A DNA stretch of 64,000 nucleotides. Origin: Haemophilus parainfluenzae. GTDB lineage: Bacteria; Pseudomonadota; Gammaproteobacteria; Enterobacterales; Pasteurellaceae. Positions 1 to 9,936 of this stretch are shown piece by piece (position 1 is the first letter of the stretch; each line of letters starts with the position of its first letter). The notes under the pieces were generated by a model, which ran no database searches, was not told where the DNA came from, and saw only the letters and a program-made list of their open reading frames with translations. Made by a program: the position numbers and the translations under genes. The stretch is taken from positions 310,001 to 374,000 of the forward strand of contig NZ_CP063120.1 in the NCBI RefSeq assembly GCF_014931395.1, in the 5' to 3' direction.

Positions 1-2
1 TA

Positions 3-1133
3 TTAGATGTGGGCTTTGATTACTATAATCTGCCTTCCTCTGATGGCTCCCATTATTGGTCGGACAATGTGGCGTATGAATTTACCCTAGCGGAAATCGA
101 TCGTATTGAAGACGCCACCAACGAATTGCACGCGATGTGTATGGACTTTGTTGCCGATGAAGTGAAACAAGGTGATTATGCCCATTATCGCTTCACCGAT
201 TTACAGAAAAATCTGATTGAACAAACATGGGCTAAAAACGTACCGCACTTATATGGTCGTTTTGATTTTGGTTATGACGGCGAAAACCTCAAAATGTTTG
301 AATACAATGCCGACACGCCCACTTCCCTGCTTGAAGCTGCTGTGGTGCAATGGCAATGGTTAGAGCAAATTGAAGGCTTAGCGCATCGTGACCAATTTAA
401 TTGGATTCATGAAGAATTGCTCAATCGCTTTCAGTTTATTCAACAGCAAACAGGGCTAAACGATTTCCATTTTAGTGCTATGCAAGAAGCGGGCCGTGAA
501 GATTGGGGCAATATCGATTACCTAGCGGATGTGGCTTACAACGCAGGTTGGCATATTCATCAGCTTGCCATTGAAGACGTGGGCTATGATAAAGACAGTC
601 AGCAATTCCTCGATCTGAATAATCAACCTATTGATTGTTTATTTAAGCTCTATCCGCTTGAATGGATGACTACCACCGAATATGCACCACACATGCTTAA
701 TTCATCCACCACTTTTATTGAACCTGCGTGGAAATTACTATTAAGCAATAAAGTGCTGTTAGCGAAATTGTGGCAAAAACATCCAAATCATCCATTATTA
801 CTACCCGCTTACTTTAGCAAGCATGATATTACCGATCGTCAATCAATATGGGTGAAAAAACCAACGTTAGGTCGTGAGGGCGCCAATGTTTCTTACTATG
901 AAAAACGTAATGGTCTAGAATTTGCTGCCAAAGGCAGCGAACATTCTGCTTTTTACGATCAAGCAGGCTATATCTATCAACAAAAATTTGAACTGCCAAA
1001 TTTTGATGGTATGTATCCTATGATTGGTTCTTGGGTAGTGGGTGATGTGGCTTGTGGAATTGGATTAAGAGAAGATTTTACCCCTGTTACCGGCAATGAT
1101 AGCCACTTTATTCCGCATTACTTTGTAGAATAA
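3..1133 (+). CDS. ygiC: Glutathionylspermidine synthase-like ATP-grasp protein (YgiC type), 5' end outside window
   Basis: The protein matches the YgiC/glutathionylspermidine synthase C-domain family, ATP-grasp enzymes that join an amine to a peptide carboxylate; the physiological substrate of YgiC proteins is unsettled. Visible motifs are the substrate-region NADTPTS (about residues 100-106 counted from the GTG at 9), the ATP-grasp lysine in VKKPTLGREGAN (about 283-294) and the metal-binding end GSWVVGDVACGIGLRED. The frame is open to the first base, and the E. coli relative is about a dozen residues longer at the N-terminus, so the true start lies upstream and the GTG at 9 is probably internal. 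It ends FVE like YgiC. An uptake signal follows at about 1150. The family is clear; the reaction is not. Confidence 0.85.
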   Translation, partial: LDVGFDYYNLPSSDGSHYWSDNVAYEFTLAEIDRIEDATNELHAMCMDFVADEVKQGDYAHYRFTDLQKNLIEQTWAKNVPHLYGRFDFGYDGENLKMFEYNADTPTSLLEAAVVQWQWLEQIEGLAHRDQFNWIHEELLNRFQFIQQQTGLNDFHFSAMQEAGREDWGNIDYLADVAYNAGWHIHQLAIEDVGYDKDSQQFLDLNNQPIDCLFKLYPLEWMTTTEYAPHMLNSSTTFIEPAWKLLLSNKVLLAKLWQKHPNHPLLLPAYFSKHDITDRQSIWVKKPTLGREGANVSYYEKRNGLEFAAKGSEHSAFYDQAGYIYQQKFELPNFDGMYPMIGSWVVGDVACGIGLREDFTPVTGNDSHFIPHYFVE

Positions 1134-1181
1134 AAACAACGCAAAAACTGACCGCACTTAATAAATAATAAGGAGATAAAT

Positions 1182-2327
1182 ATGCATCCATTTAGTTTTC
1201 AAAACCCTACTCGCATTGAATTTGGTCTCGATAAAGAAAAAGAAATGGGTAAATATATGCACGAATACGGTGCAAAAAAGGCCTTAATTATCTATGGTAG
1301 TGAGCGTGTCAAACATTCCGGTTTATTTGAAGATGTGTCGAAAAGCTTGCGTGAGCATGGAATTGAATACATTGAATGTGGTGGGGTAAAAAGCAACCCG
1401 ACAATCAGCAAAGTCCGAGAAGCCGTTGCAATGGCAAAAGCCTTTGGTGCAGACAGTGTGTTGAGTATCGGTGGTGGCTCTTGCCTTGATAGTGCGAAAG
1501 CAATCGCAGCTGGTGCGTGCTATGACGGTGATACTTGGGACTTCTTTAAAGGCACACCGGTGCAAAAAGCATTGATGATTTTTGATGTAATAACCCTTGC
1601 GGCAACAGGCAGTGAAATGAACTGGGGAGCCGTCATTACCAATGAAGAAACGCAGCAAAAATATTCAATTCACAGTAATCATTTATTCCCGAAAGTATCA
1701 GTCATTAATCCGAAATTGCAAGCGACCGTCAGTCGTGATTATTTAGTGTATTCTGCCGCGGATATTATTGCTCATTCTATTGAAGCCTATTTCACGGCAG
1801 AATATCGTCCTGAAATTATTGATTTCTTGGTAGAAAGCAATATCAAAACCGTTATCCGTACGACTGAAATCCTGCTCAATGATCCACAAGATCTCAATGC
1901 TCGTGGTGAATTTGCCTGGGCGGCTACACTTGCGTTGAACGGTTTAACCCATTTAGGTATCTCACCTTACAGTTTCCCAAATCATATGATTGAGCATTCT
2001 ATGAGTGCGATTTCAGATGTGCCACATGGTGCTGGGCTTTCCGTAATTATGCCTGCGTGGATGCAATGGTATCAATCTCAAAGACCTGCTCAATTCAAAC
2101 GCTTTGCTAAAGAAATATTTGGCTTAGATAATGCTGACGATGGTATTCAAGCCTTAAAAGCTTGGTTTGATAAAATCGGTACACCAACAAGTCTTGAACA
2201 ACTTGGTATTGATGATGAAACCTTAGCTGAAATTATTGAAAATGTGGCTCAAACTGCAATCAGAGCGAAAGTGGAAAAAACGTATACCAAAGAAGCTATT
2301 GAAGCCATTTTCGCTTTAGCGAAGTAA
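1182..2327 (+). CDS. Iron-containing alcohol dehydrogenase (BdhA/YqhD-like)
   Basis: This is a group III iron-dependent alcohol dehydrogenase of 381 residues, a cytoplasmic NAD(P)H-dependent aldehyde/alcohol oxidoreductase. The nucleotide-binding GGGSCLDSAK motif is at about 97-106. The four metal ligands are in place: D194 and H198 (in ADIIAHSIE), H268 (in PNHMIEH) and H282 (in VPHGAG), matching the D-H-H-H set of E. coli YqhD. The ATG at 1182 follows an AAGGAG ribosome site at good spacing. It stands alone: an uptake signal lies in the gap from ygiC, and a terminator follows. The closest named relatives are butanol dehydrogenases; the true substrate cannot be read from sequence. Confidence 0.9.
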   Translation: MHPFSFQNPTRIEFGLDKEKEMGKYMHEYGAKKALIIYGSERVKHSGLFEDVSKSLREHGIEYIECGGVKSNPTISKVREAVAMAKAFGADSVLSIGGGSCLDSAKAIAAGACYDGDTWDFFKGTPVQKALMIFDVITLAATGSEMNWGAVITNEETQQKYSIHSNHLFPKVSVINPKLQATVSRDYLVYSAADIIAHSIEAYFTAEYRPEIIDFLVESNIKTVIRTTEILLNDPQDLNARGEFAWAATLALNGLTHLGISPYSFPNHMIEHSMSAISDVPHGAGLSVIMPAWMQWYQSQRPAQFKRFAKEIFGLDNADDGIQALKAWFDKIGTPTSLEQLGIDDETLAEIIENVAQTAIRAKVEKTYTKEAIEAIFALAK

Positions 2328-2335
2328 TCTCTCAT

Positions 2336-2385
2336 AAAAAAGAGCGACCAAATTCACAAAACAATGGAATTTGACCGCTCTTTTT
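2336..2385. terminator. Hairpin terminator after the alcohol dehydrogenase
   Basis: An approximately 18-bp inverted repeat with two mismatches (left arm AAAAGAGCGACCAAATTC, right arm its near complement) is followed by a T-run. It contains a GCGGTC-like core but not a complete uptake signal. It sits between convergent genes. Confidence 0.75.
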
Positions 2386-2427
2386 ATATTCTCAATATTT
2401 CACTTTATTGAAAAGAACACAAAAAAT

Positions 2428-2457
2428 AACCGCACTTTAGTTACCCAAAGTGCGGTT
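2428..2457 (-). terminator. Inverted uptake-signal terminator of rplKA
   Basis: AACCGCACTTT and its exact complement AAAGTGCGGTT are separated by 8 nt. Two Hin-type uptake signals in opposite orientation thus form the stem. It lies just downstream of the rplA stop on the minus strand. Confidence 0.8.
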
Positions 2458-2483
2458 AATTTGAATTAAGTTTTAACGCTTAA

Positions 2484-3173
2484 TTATAGTGAAGCTTGAT
2501 CAACAGCCACACCAGCACCCATAGTTGTAGAGATGCTTACTTTCTTGATAAAGATACCTTTTGCAGTAGTTGGTTTTGCTTTGTTTAAAGCAGCCAATAA
2601 TGCTTGAAGGTTTTCTTTTAATTGAACTTCAGAGAAGTTTGCTTTACCAATTGTTGTGTGGATGATACCGTTTTTATCGTTACGATAACGGATCTGACCA
2701 GATTTAGCATTTTTAACTGCTTCAGCAACGTTTGGTGTTACGGTACCAACTTTAGGGTTTGGCATTAAACCACGTGGGCCTAATACTTGACCTAATTGAC
2801 CAACAACACGCATTGCATCAGGAGAAGCGATAACAACGTCAAAGTTCATTTCGCCTTTTTTGATTTGCTCTGCTAAATCTTCCATACCTACTAAATCAGC
2901 GCCAGCTTCTTTAGCTGCATCTGCGTTAGCACCTTGGGTGAACACAGCTACGCGTACTTCACGACCTGTACCGTGTGGTAATACAGTTGCACCACGAACG
3001 TTTTGGTCTGATTTACGAGGATCGATACCTAAGTTTACTGCAACGTCAACACTTTCAACGAATTTAGCTGTTGCGAATTGTTTTAATAACGCGATTGCTT
3101 CGTTGATTTCATATGCTTTAGTAGAATCTACGCCAGCTTTGATTGCTTTCATTTTTTTAGTCAATTTAGCCAT
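2484..3173 (-). CDS. rplA: 50S ribosomal protein L1
   Basis: L1 forms the mobile stalk at the ribosomal E site, binds 23S rRNA and represses its own L11-L1 operon by binding the mRNA leader. The 229-residue protein has the family length, the N-terminal [10 protein letters not shown], and the L1 signature around residues 117-145 ([15 protein letters not shown], then [11 protein letters not shown]). It starts 4 nt after rplK, so the two are co-transcribed. An inverted-uptake-signal terminator follows the stop. Confidence 0.98.
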   Translation of the reverse strand: MAKLTKKMKAIKAGVDSTKAYEINEAIALLKQFATAKFVESVDVAVNLGIDPRKSDQNVRGATVLPHGTGREVRVAVFTQGANADAAKEAGADLVGMEDLAEQIKKGEMNFDVVIASPDAMRVVGQLGQVLGPRGLMPNPKVGTVTPNVAEAVKNAKSGQIRYRNDKNGIIHTTIGKANFSEVQLKENLQALLAALNKAKPTTAKGIFIKKVSISTTMGAGVAVDQASL

Positions 3174-3177
3174 CGTA

Positions 3178-3606
3178 TTATTCCTCCACCACTAAGCCCA
3201 TTGAGCGAGCAGTACCAGCAATTGATTTCATTTTAGTTTCGATAGTCGCGCCAGTCATATCTGCTGCTTTAGTTTCAGCGATTTGACGAACTTGATCTAA
3301 AGTTACTTTACCCACTTTATCTTTGTTCGGTTTACCAGAACCAGATTTGATACCTGCAGCTTTTTTCAATAATACTGCTGCTGGTGGAGTTTTAGTAATG
3401 AAAGTGAATGAACGGTCTGCATATACAGTGATAACAACTGGAATTGGTAAACCTTTTTCAATGCTCTCAGTACGAGCGTTGAATGCTTTACAGAATTCCA
3501 TGATGTTCACACCTTGTTGACCTAATGCAGGACCAACTGGTGGTGATGGGTTTGCCATACCAGCTGCAACTTGCAACTTAACGTATGCTTGGACTTTTTT
3601 TGCCAT
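3178..3606 (-). CDS. rplK: 50S ribosomal protein L11
   Basis: L11 makes up the base of the GTPase-associated centre with 23S rRNA and is needed for RelA activation by stalled ribosomes. The 142 residues match the family length. The proline-rich N-terminal segment [14 protein letters not shown] (about 22-35) is the classic signature, and the C-terminal RNA-binding domain is complete (ending GLVVEE). It is the first gene of the rplK-rplA unit, transcribed leftward from a promoter in the gap after nusG. The leader contains a hairpin that may be the L1 operator. Confidence 0.98.
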   Translation of the reverse strand: MAKKVQAYVKLQVAAGMANPSPPVGPALGQQGVNIMEFCKAFNARTESIEKGLPIPVVITVYADRSFTFITKTPPAAVLLKKAAGIKSGSGKPNKDKVGKVTLDQVRQIAETKAADMTGATIETKMKSIAGTARSMGLVVEE

Positions 3607-3635
3607 TTTTTAGTTTCCTCTAAATGGGTGATAAC

Positions 3636-3647
3636 GCCGAAATCGGC
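3636..3647 (-). promoter_or_regulatory. Hairpin in the rplK leader, candidate L1 autoregulatory site
   Basis: GCCGAAATCGGC forms a short stem in the untranslated leader about 30 nt before the rplK start, flanked by GGG and CCC that can extend the fold. L1 is known in other gamma-proteobacteria to bind a 23S-like structure in this leader. Assignment here rests on position only. Confidence 0.4.
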
Positions 3648-3669
3648 TCCCCTGTTAATGAAAGGCTAT

Positions 3670-3698
3670 ATTTTAATTAATCAGCCTCAAAATTTCAA
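3670..3698 (-). promoter_or_regulatory. Sigma70 promoter for rplK-rplA
   Basis: On the minus strand TTGAAA (3693-3698) and TAAAAT (3670-3675) are separated by exactly 17 nt. The position, between the nusG-side terminator and the rplK leader, fits an independent promoter for the ribosomal genes. Confidence 0.65.
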
Positions 3699-3721
3699 GC
3701 AGAAAAACTACTCGAAAAACA

Positions 3722-3747
3722 ACCGCACTTTATTTTTTAAGTGCGGT
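3722..3747 (-). terminator. Inverted uptake-signal terminator after nusG
   Basis: ACCGCACTT (3722-3730) and AAGTGCGGT (3739-3747) form a stem with an 8-nt loop just past the nusG stop on the minus strand, separating secE-nusG from rplK-rplA. Confidence 0.7.
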
Positions 3748-3777
3748 CATTAAATTTCTTATTTTGGAAAAGGGAAA

Positions 3778-4335
3778 TTAACGTGTTTTTTCCACTTGAC
3801 CAAATTCAAGCTCAACTGGTGTTGCACGACCGAAGATAGATACAGACACTTTTAAGCGGCCTTTTTCGTAATCCACTTCTTCAACCGTACCATTAAAGTC
3901 AGCAAATGGACCTTCTGTCACACGCACTTCTTCACCTGGTTGATATTCTTTACGATGACGTGGTTTTTCAGCACTTTGCTCTAAACGATTTAAAATTAAA
4001 TCTGCTTCACGTTTAGAAATTGGTGCTGGCTTATCTGGAGTACCACCGATAAAGCCCATTACACGTGGTACACTTTTCACTAAGTGCCATGTGTCATCGT
4101 TCATTGCCATTTCAACTAACACATAGCCAGGGAAGAATTTACGTTCACTTTTACGACGTTTACCTGCTACGTTTTCAACGACTTCTTCAGTCGGCACTAA
4201 CACTTCGCCAAACTGATCTTCCATTTGTTGTTGTTTGATATATTCACGCAATGTGATTGCAACACGACTCTCAAAGCCTGAGAATGCTTGCAATACATAC
4301 CAACGTTTTTTGGATACGTTTTCAGTTTCGCTCAT
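3778..4335 (-). CDS. nusG: Transcription termination/antitermination factor NusG
   Basis: NusG binds RNA polymerase through its N-terminal NGN domain and links it to Rho or ribosomal S10 through its C-terminal KOW domain. The 185-residue protein shows the NGN start [13 protein letters not shown] (about 10-22) and a KOW segment beginning [20 protein letters not shown] near residue 129. It follows secE with 1 nt between the genes, the standard secE-nusG arrangement. Confidence 0.98.
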   Translation of the reverse strand: MSETENVSKKRWYVLQAFSGFESRVAITLREYIKQQQMEDQFGEVLVPTEEVVENVAGKRRKSERKFFPGYVLVEMAMNDDTWHLVKSVPRVMGFIGGTPDKPAPISKREADLILNRLEQSAEKPRHRKEYQPGEEVRVTEGPFADFNGTVEEVDYEKGRLKVSVSIFGRATPVELEFGQVEKTR

Positions 4336-4336
4336 T

Positions 4337-4753
4337 TTAGAATCTCAAATCAGTTAAGAAGTTAATCAATGCAATGATAATTGAATCAATTGCCCAGAAG
4401 AATAAAGAAGTAAGCACCGTTACCGCAATAACGATTAAAGTTGTTTGACGTGTTTCTGCACGAGTTGGCCATACCACTTTACGACCTTCAACTTTTGCTT
4501 CGCTAAAGAATGTACGAGCTTTTGTACCTTGGTTGGTAATTGCAGCGAAACCAAAGGCAATTAATAAGGCGACAACTACGCCAACTACACGCACTGGTAA
4601 AGAAAAGGCTTCTTTAAAATAAACGTTACCAATTGCTGCGGCGGTAAAAAATGCCACAGAAAGAATCCAAAGAAGCGTGTTTAAGCCTTTTGATTTTCCT
4701 TCTACGACTTGTTCTTGGTCGTGTTTCTTTTTCTCAACAATTTCAGTTGCCAT
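4337..4753 (-). CDS. secE: Preprotein translocase subunit SecE
   Basis: SecE clamps SecY in the inner-membrane SecYEG channel. The 138-residue protein has the three-segment enterobacterial-type layout: two hydrophobic spans around 25-75 and the essential C-terminal span, preceded by the conserved amphipathic element with [13 protein letters not shown]. Length is slightly above E. coli SecE. It sits directly upstream of nusG. The gap to clpX holds an uptake signal and I saw no tRNA in it. Confidence 0.95.
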   Translation of the reverse strand: MATEIVEKKKHDQEQVVEGKSKGLNTLLWILSVAFFTAAAIGNVYFKEAFSLPVRVVGVVVALLIAFGFAAITNQGTKARTFFSEAKVEGRKVVWPTRAETRQTTLIVIAVTVLTSLFFWAIDSIIIALINFLTDLRF

Positions 4754-4874
4754 AATTGAATCCGTATAAAATAAGGGATAAATAATTTTTAGATTAATTT
4801 CAGAACGTGCGATTGTAGCATTTTCTTTCGGAATTGCCTATGAAAAATGTCAGAAAAAACAACCGCACTTTCTG

Positions 4875-6113
4875 TTAATTTTTATATTCGAGTTTTGGTG
4901 GTTTGTTATCAACGATGGTTTCTTCATCCACAATCACTTTTTGCAAGTTTTCGATTGAAGGTAAATCATACATCGTATCTAACAACACAGCCTCAACGAT
5001 TGAGCGTAAACCACGCGCACCGGTTTTACGTTCAAGGGCTTTTTTCGCCATTGCTTTTAATGCTTCTGGGGTGAATTCAAGTTCCACGTCTTCTAAGCCA
5101 AATAATGCTTGATATTGTTTGGTCAGTGCATTTTTCGGTTGAGTAAGGATCTGAATCAACGCTTCTTCATCTAATTCGCTTAATGGCGCAATCATTGGAA
5201 GACGACCAATAAATTCTGGAATCAAACCAAATTTCATTAAATCATCTGGCTCAACTTGACGGAATAATTCAGAAAGATTTTCTTTGTCTTCTTCCTTCTC
5301 TACTTTAGCATCAAAGCCAATGCCGGTATCAGTTTGTGTACGCTTACCGATGATTTTATCTAAGCCGGCAAATGCTCCACCACAAATAAAGAGAATTTTC
5401 GAAGTATCCACTTTCAACATTTCTTGTTGAGGGTGTTTACGTCCACCTTGTGGAGGCACAGACGCAATAGTGCCTTCAATTAATTTTAATAAGGCTTGTT
5501 GCACACCTTCACCAGACACATCGCGAGTAATAGACGCGCCTTCTGATTTACGGCTGATTTTATCAATTTCATCAATATAGATAATGCCCTGCTCTGCTTT
5601 TTCCGTATCGTAATCGCAGTTTTGCAATAATTTTTGCAGAACATTTTCCACGTCTTCGCCCACATAACCGGCTTCGGTTAACGTCGTCGCATCAGCCATA
5701 GCAAAAGGTACATTTAAACGACGCGCTAAGGTTTGTGCTAATAAGGTTTTACCGCTACCTGTTGGACCAATTAACAAAATGTTACTTTTACCTAATTCCA
5801 CATCATTGCTTTGGTGGTTCGTGCGTAAGCGTTTATAGTGATTGTAAACCGCCACTGACAAGACTTTTTTCGCATAATCTTGCCCAATCACATAATCATC
5901 TAAGTGAGCACGAATTTCGTGCGGTGTCGGTAATTTTTCTTCAACTGCCAGTTCGCTAGGTGTTTCGATTTCTCCACTGTCTTCCAACATACTGTGGCAA
6001 AGCTCGATACACTCGTTACAAATATAACCATCTGTACCCGCAATTAACTTACCTACTTCACTTTTCTCTCTTCCGCAGAAAGAACAGTGAAGATCGTTAT
6101 CATTTGTTGTCAT
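4875..6113 (-). CDS. clpX: ATP-dependent Clp protease ATPase subunit ClpX
   Basis: ClpX is the AAA+ unfoldase that feeds ClpP. The 412 residues include the N-terminal C4 zinc-binding domain (C10, C13, C32, C35), Walker A GPTGSGKT (116-123), the pore-1 loop GYVG (149-152), Walker B IIYIDEID (177-184), and the IGF loop (in TGIGFDAK) that docks on ClpP. It follows clpP by 9 nt on the minus strand, giving the usual tig-clpP-clpX order. Confidence 0.98.
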   Translation of the reverse strand: MTTNDNDLHCSFCGREKSEVGKLIAGTDGYICNECIELCHSMLEDSGEIETPSELAVEEKLPTPHEIRAHLDDYVIGQDYAKKVLSVAVYNHYKRLRTNHQSNDVELGKSNILLIGPTGSGKTLLAQTLARRLNVPFAMADATTLTEAGYVGEDVENVLQKLLQNCDYDTEKAEQGIIYIDEIDKISRKSEGASITRDVSGEGVQQALLKLIEGTIASVPPQGGRKHPQQEMLKVDTSKILFICGGAFAGLDKIIGKRTQTDTGIGFDAKVEKEEDKENLSELFRQVEPDDLMKFGLIPEFIGRLPMIAPLSELDEEALIQILTQPKNALTKQYQALFGLEDVELEFTPEALKAMAKKALERKTGARGLRSIVEAVLLDTMYDLPSIENLQKVIVDEETIVDNKPPKLEYKN

Positions 6114-6122
6114 GTTAAATCC

Positions 6123-6704
6123 TTAACGTTTAATTAACACATCGTCCACTAAACCGTAAGCTTTTGCTTCTTCCGCCGACATAAAGTTATCACGATCGGT
6201 GTCTTTTTCGATACGTTCAATGCTTTGACCTGTATGGAAAGCAAGACGCTCGTTTAAGGTTTGTTTAATTTTTAAAATTTCTTGTGCGTGGATCTGAATA
6301 TCGGATGCTTGTCCACGGAAACCACCTAACGGTTGGTGAATCATTACGCGTGCATTCGGTAATGCAGCACGTTTTCCTGCTGTACCACCCGCAAGTAAAA
6401 ATGCGCCCATTGAGCAAGCTTGACCAATACAAAGGGTACGCACATCCGGTTTAATAAATTGCATGGTATCGTAAATTGCCATACCCGCAGTTACCGAACC
6501 ACCCGGTGAGTTAATATAAATATTGATATCTTTTTTCGGATCTTCTGATTCTAAGAAAAGTAGCTGTGCCACGATCAAATTTGCCATACGATCTTCTACT
6601 TCACCACTCAAGAAGATCACACGCTCTTTTAATAGGCGGGAATAAATGTCGTACGAACGTTCACCACGAGAGGTTTGTTCGACAACCATAGGAATTACAC
6701 TCAT
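6123..6704 (-). CDS. clpP: ATP-dependent Clp protease proteolytic subunit ClpP
   Basis: ClpP is the tetradecameric serine protease chamber for ClpX. The 193-residue protein carries the catalytic triad S98 (in GQACSMGA), H123 (in MIHQPLGG) and D172 (in TDRDNF). The N-terminal propeptide-like segment [10 protein letters not shown] is present. It lies between tig and clpX, with a gap of about 145 nt from tig that holds two opposed uptake-like signals. Confidence 0.98.
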   Translation of the reverse strand: MSVIPMVVEQTSRGERSYDIYSRLLKERVIFLSGEVEDRMANLIVAQLLFLESEDPKKDINIYINSPGGSVTAGMAIYDTMQFIKPDVRTLCIGQACSMGAFLLAGGTAGKRAALPNARVMIHQPLGGFRGQASDIQIHAQEILKIKQTLNERLAFHTGQSIERIEKDTDRDNFMSAEEAKAYGLVDDVLIKR

Positions 6705-6767
6705 TTTTGCCCCTAAATATGTGCTAAAAAATCGGGCAATATTCTACCCGAAAATCAGTAAAAACAA

Positions 6768-6806
6768 AAATGCGGTCGCTTTTCATTGAAAAAAACAACC
6801 GCACTT
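6768..6806 (-). terminator. Imperfect inverted uptake signals between tig and clpP
   Basis: AATGCGGT (one base off the signal) and ACCGCACTT (6798-6806) face each other across about 22 nt on the tig-clpP gap. A weak stem is possible; it may only partly stop transcription into clpP. Confidence 0.4.
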
Positions 6807-6849
6807 TTCGATGATATACCTGTGAATTTAATTCACGTTCTATCAATTA

Positions 6850-8148
6850 TTATGCTTGTGGATTCATGATCTCATCAAATGAAGACGCTTTTTCAGTCAC
6901 TTGAGCTTTAGCAAGAACGGCATCAACTGCTTGTTCTTCTAATACTACGTTGCGAATGTTGTTCATTAACTCTTCATTTTTGCTGTAATATTCAACTACT
7001 TCAGCTGGTTGTTCGTAAGCAGAAGCGATATCCGCAATCATTACTTTCGCACGTTCTTCATCCGCTTTCAATTCGTTTGATTTGATCACTTCAGAGAATA
7101 ATAAACCGACTTGAACACGACGTTTTGCATCCGCTTCAAATAATTCACGTGGTAATTGTGCCGCTTGTTGTGCATTGCCACCGAAACGTTGTGCAGCTTG
7201 GTTACGTAATACATTGATTTCTTCTTCTACTGCAGAAGCTGGAACATCAATTGGGTTTTGTTCGATTAAACCGTTGATTACTTGTTGTTTAACACGTGAA
7301 ACTAATGCGTTTTTCAATTCACGTTCCATGTTTTTACGGATTTCTGCACGTAAATCTGCCACCGTTTTGGTGTTTGGACCAAATTTAGCAACGAATTCAT
7401 CAGTTAATTCTGGTAATTCCATTTCTTCTACTTTTTTCAAGGTGATCGCAAATTTTGCATCTTTACCTTTTAAGTTTTCAGAATGGTATTCCGCTGGGAA
7501 AGTCACATTGATATCGAATTGTTCGCCTGCTTTGTGACCTACGATGCCCTCTTCAAAACCAGGGATCATACGACCTTGGCCCATGAATAGAACGAAATCA
7601 GTTGCTTTACCACCTTCGAACTCTTCGCCATCAACATAACCAACGAAGTCGATTGTTACGCGAGAATCTGCTTTCGCTGCGGCTTTGCTTTCAACCCAAG
7701 TGGCTTGTTGTTTACGTAATACCTCAATCATTTTATCGATATCAGCTTCAGTGATTTCAACAGTTGGTTTCTCAACTTTGATATTTTCTAAGCCTTTTAA
7801 TTCAACTTCTGGGTATACTTCAAAAGTTGCTGTGAATGATAAATCTTTACCTGGTTCAAACGTTTCGATAGCGAAAGTTGGACGACCTGCGATGTTGATT
7901 TTCTCAGCGATGACTGCGTCAAAGAAATGACGTGGTAATAGATCGTTTAATACATCTTGACGGATTGATGCGCCAAAACGTTGTTCAATGATGTGAGCTG
8001 GCACGTGACCTTTACGGAAACCATCAACACGTACATTTTTTGCTGCACGTTTGAATTCTTCACGAGTTGCTTTTTCTACAGCTTCAGCTGGAACGGTGAT
8101 CGTCACACGACGCTCTAAACCTTGAGTTGTTTCAATATTTAATGACAT
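6850..8148 (-). CDS. tig: Trigger factor, ribosome-associated chaperone and prolyl isomerase
   Basis: Trigger factor binds L23 at the ribosome exit and shields nascent chains. The 432-residue form starts [10 protein letters not shown] at the ATG at 8148, which has a GAGG ribosome site; a TTG 4 codons earlier is less likely. The ribosome-docking GFRKGHVP is at 43-50 as in E. coli. The FKBP-type PPIase domain spans about 160-245 and the helical arms follow. It heads the tig-clpP-clpX set. Confidence 0.97.
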   Translation of the reverse strand: MSLNIETTQGLERRVTITVPAEAVEKATREEFKRAAKNVRVDGFRKGHVPAHIIEQRFGASIRQDVLNDLLPRHFFDAVIAEKINIAGRPTFAIETFEPGKDLSFTATFEVYPEVELKGLENIKVEKPTVEITEADIDKMIEVLRKQQATWVESKAAAKADSRVTIDFVGYVDGEEFEGGKATDFVLFMGQGRMIPGFEEGIVGHKAGEQFDINVTFPAEYHSENLKGKDAKFAITLKKVEEMELPELTDEFVAKFGPNTKTVADLRAEIRKNMERELKNALVSRVKQQVINGLIEQNPIDVPASAVEEEINVLRNQAAQRFGGNAQQAAQLPRELFEADAKRRVQVGLLFSEVIKSNELKADEERAKVMIADIASAYEQPAEVVEYYSKNEELMNNIRNVVLEEQAVDAVLAKAQVTEKASSFDEIMNPQA

Positions 8149-8323
8149 TTGTAACCTCAATTAATGTTGCACTCGGTAAAAACCACACCGAACACGTTAT
8201 TGTTTGTAAAAGTAAAAAACCGCCAAATTATAGCGAAAGAAAATCAAACAGTCGATAGAAACCGGAAAATTCAATAGAAAACCAGCTAAAATTGCACAAT
8301 TTATCAACAATTTTTGATAAAGA

Positions 8324-8355
8324 AAAAAGTGCGGTCAAAAATAAGCGCACTTTTT
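8324..8355 (-). terminator. Terminator hairpin after kbp, built from uptake signals
   Basis: AAAAAGTGCG (8324-8333) and CGCACTTTTT (8346-8355) form a 10-bp stem, with an A-run and T-run, directly after the kbp stop on the minus strand. The left arm is a full uptake signal; the right arm is partial. Confidence 0.75.
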
Positions 8356-8361
8356 ATCGAA

Positions 8362-8802
8362 TTATAAACCTTTCGGTAAACGAATTTTTTGACCTGGGAA
8401 AATCTTATCCGCGTCTTTAATCACTTCTTTGTTTGCTTCAACGATAGCTGTATATTTCGCGCCATTTCCGTAAGCTTTCTCAGCAATTTTCCACAAGGTG
8501 TCACCTTTTTGGATTACATAGAATGTTTCATCACTGCCTAAGGTTTCACCGTTATTGATGCTTGCATCGCTTGTTACTGAGTGAATACCTTGAATGTTAC
8601 CCGCCATTAATACTGCTTTTTCTAATGCCGCTGCAGTTGATGCTACACCTTGGATATTTGCTACACCATTTTCAACGGTAACAGATAAGTTTTCTACGCC
8701 TGGATTGTCTTCTGCGATGTGTTGAGTCACTGCTTTAGATGCATCTTCTTCTTTAGAGAAAACTTTCTTACCAATGTCACTGACAAAATCAAATAAACCC
8801 AT
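8362..8802 (-). CDS. kbp: BON and LysM domain protein, potassium-binding protein Kbp family
   Basis: The 146 residues match E. coli Kbp (YgaU, about 149 residues), a small cytoplasmic K+ sensor. An N-terminal BON domain occupies about 20-82 (ENLSVTVENGVANIQGV) and a C-terminal LysM domain about 93-143 (YVIQKGDTLWKIAEKAYG, ending PGQKIRLP). There is no signal peptide, in keeping with the family. It is a single gene with its own terminator. Potassium binding is inferred from the family. Confidence 0.9.
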   Translation of the reverse strand: MGLFDFVSDIGKKVFSKEEDASKAVTQHIAEDNPGVENLSVTVENGVANIQGVASTAAALEKAVLMAGNIQGIHSVTSDASINNGETLGSDETFYVIQKGDTLWKIAEKAYGNGAKYTAIVEANKEVIKDADKIFPGQKIRLPKGL

Positions 8803-8979
8803 TTTAAAGTTCCTTTTGTATGTTTGTTTAAGGGAGTATTACGATACTGAAATTCCCTTAAGAAGTCTATAAATCAGAGTGTAAAGCTATGTAAATATTC
8901 CAAGAAAACTGATCTAAAATTGACCGCACTTTGATAGAATACGCCGATTTTTAATTTACTCACACAAAAAGGACAAATT

Positions 8980-9816
8980 ATGCGTTGGGAAGGTCGTAGA
9001 GAAAGCTCAAATATTGAAGATAGACGTGGCTCTGGCGGCGGTAACTTCGGTGGCGGAAAAGGCACTGGTGTGCTCGGTATTATCATTCTTTTAGTCGGCG
9101 CTTATTATGGCGTGGATCTTTCAGGCTTAGTGGGTACGCCTGATTTTTCAGGACAAAGCTCTCAACAGTTAGAAACTCAAGAAGAACAACAACTTGCGAG
9201 TCTTTCTAAAGTTGTATTAGCAGACACTGAAACCGTTTGGGGACAATATTTCAGACAAATGGGTAAAACCTATAGTGAACCAACCATGGTGCTTTACAAT
9301 GGTGTAACGCCAACCGCTTGTGGTACGGGTCAATCTGCAATGGGTCCATTCTACTGCCCGAGCGATCGCAAAGTTTACCTTGATTTATCGTTCTATAATG
9401 AAATGAAAAATAAACTGGGTGCAGCAGGTGATTCTGCCTTTGCTTATGTGATTGCGCACGAAGTTGGTCACCACGTACAAAATATGCTTGGAATTCTGCC
9501 GCAAGTGAATCGCGCACAACAAAGCAGCGATCGCAAAACGGCAAATCAACTTTCCGTTCAATTAGAACTTCAAGCTGACTGCTTCGCTGGTGTTTGGGCG
9601 AGCCAAGCGGTAAAAAGTGGTTTATTTGAACGCGGTGATGAAGAAAAAGCGTTTAATGCAGCAGAAGCTGTGGGCGATGACCGTTTACAAAAACGCAGCC
9701 AAGGTTATGTGGTACCGGATAGTTTCACTCACGGTACATCTGCACAGCGTCTAGAATGGTTCAGAAAAGGCTTACAAAGCGCCAACCCTTCTGTATGTAA
9801 TACTTTTAACCAATAA
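8980..9816 (+). CDS. ypfJ: Putative neutral zinc metallopeptidase, YpfJ family
   Basis: This belongs to the putative neutral zinc metallopeptidase family that includes E. coli YpfJ; the in vivo substrate is unknown. The N-terminus is Arg/Gly-rich (MRWEGRRESS, then GSGGGNFGGGKG), followed by one membrane span at about 31-44 and an exported catalytic domain. The zinc-protease motif HEVGHH is at 160-165, with a downstream conserved LQADCFAG that probably supplies the third ligand. Four periplasmic cysteines, including CPSD and SVCN, may form disulfides. ATG at 8980 follows AAAGGA. A hairpin terminator follows. Confidence 0.88.
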   Translation: MRWEGRRESSNIEDRRGSGGGNFGGGKGTGVLGIIILLVGAYYGVDLSGLVGTPDFSGQSSQQLETQEEQQLASLSKVVLADTETVWGQYFRQMGKTYSEPTMVLYNGVTPTACGTGQSAMGPFYCPSDRKVYLDLSFYNEMKNKLGAAGDSAFAYVIAHEVGHHVQNMLGILPQVNRAQQSSDRKTANQLSVQLELQADCFAGVWASQAVKSGLFERGDEEKAFNAAEAVGDDRLQKRSQGYVVPDSFTHGTSAQRLEWFRKGLQSANPSVCNTFNQ

Positions 9817-9823
9817 AATCTTT

Positions 9824-9845
9824 AAGGCTGATTCATATCAGCCTT
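9824..9845 (+). terminator. Terminator of ypfJ
   Basis: AAGGCTGAT (9824-9832) and ATCAGCCTT (9837-9845) form a perfect 9-bp stem with a 4-nt loop, followed by a T-run. This is close to the boundary between core DNA and the inserted module. Confidence 0.85.
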
Positions 9846-9936
9846 TTTATTTGGCTGCGTTTTAATGATGTGTTGATCTTTGCGCTATTTTTTGATAAAA
9901 TTTCTTGTAGGTAATTGAACTAAAAGGAATTTTATC

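Noticed and set aside
1323..1658. Minus-strand frame inside the alcohol dehydrogenase gene
   Set aside because: It is an antisense shadow of a clear enzyme gene, with no ribosome site or recognisable domain.
4754..4874. Possible tRNA-Trp before secE, as in some bacteria
   Set aside because: No cloverleaf or CCA-type end could be traced in the gap; it holds only an uptake signal and AT-rich sequence.
9846..9936. Left terminal inverted repeat of the IS1595-type element
   Set aside because: I compared the 60-90 bp on each side of the transposase gene and found no convincing matching ends, so none is reported.
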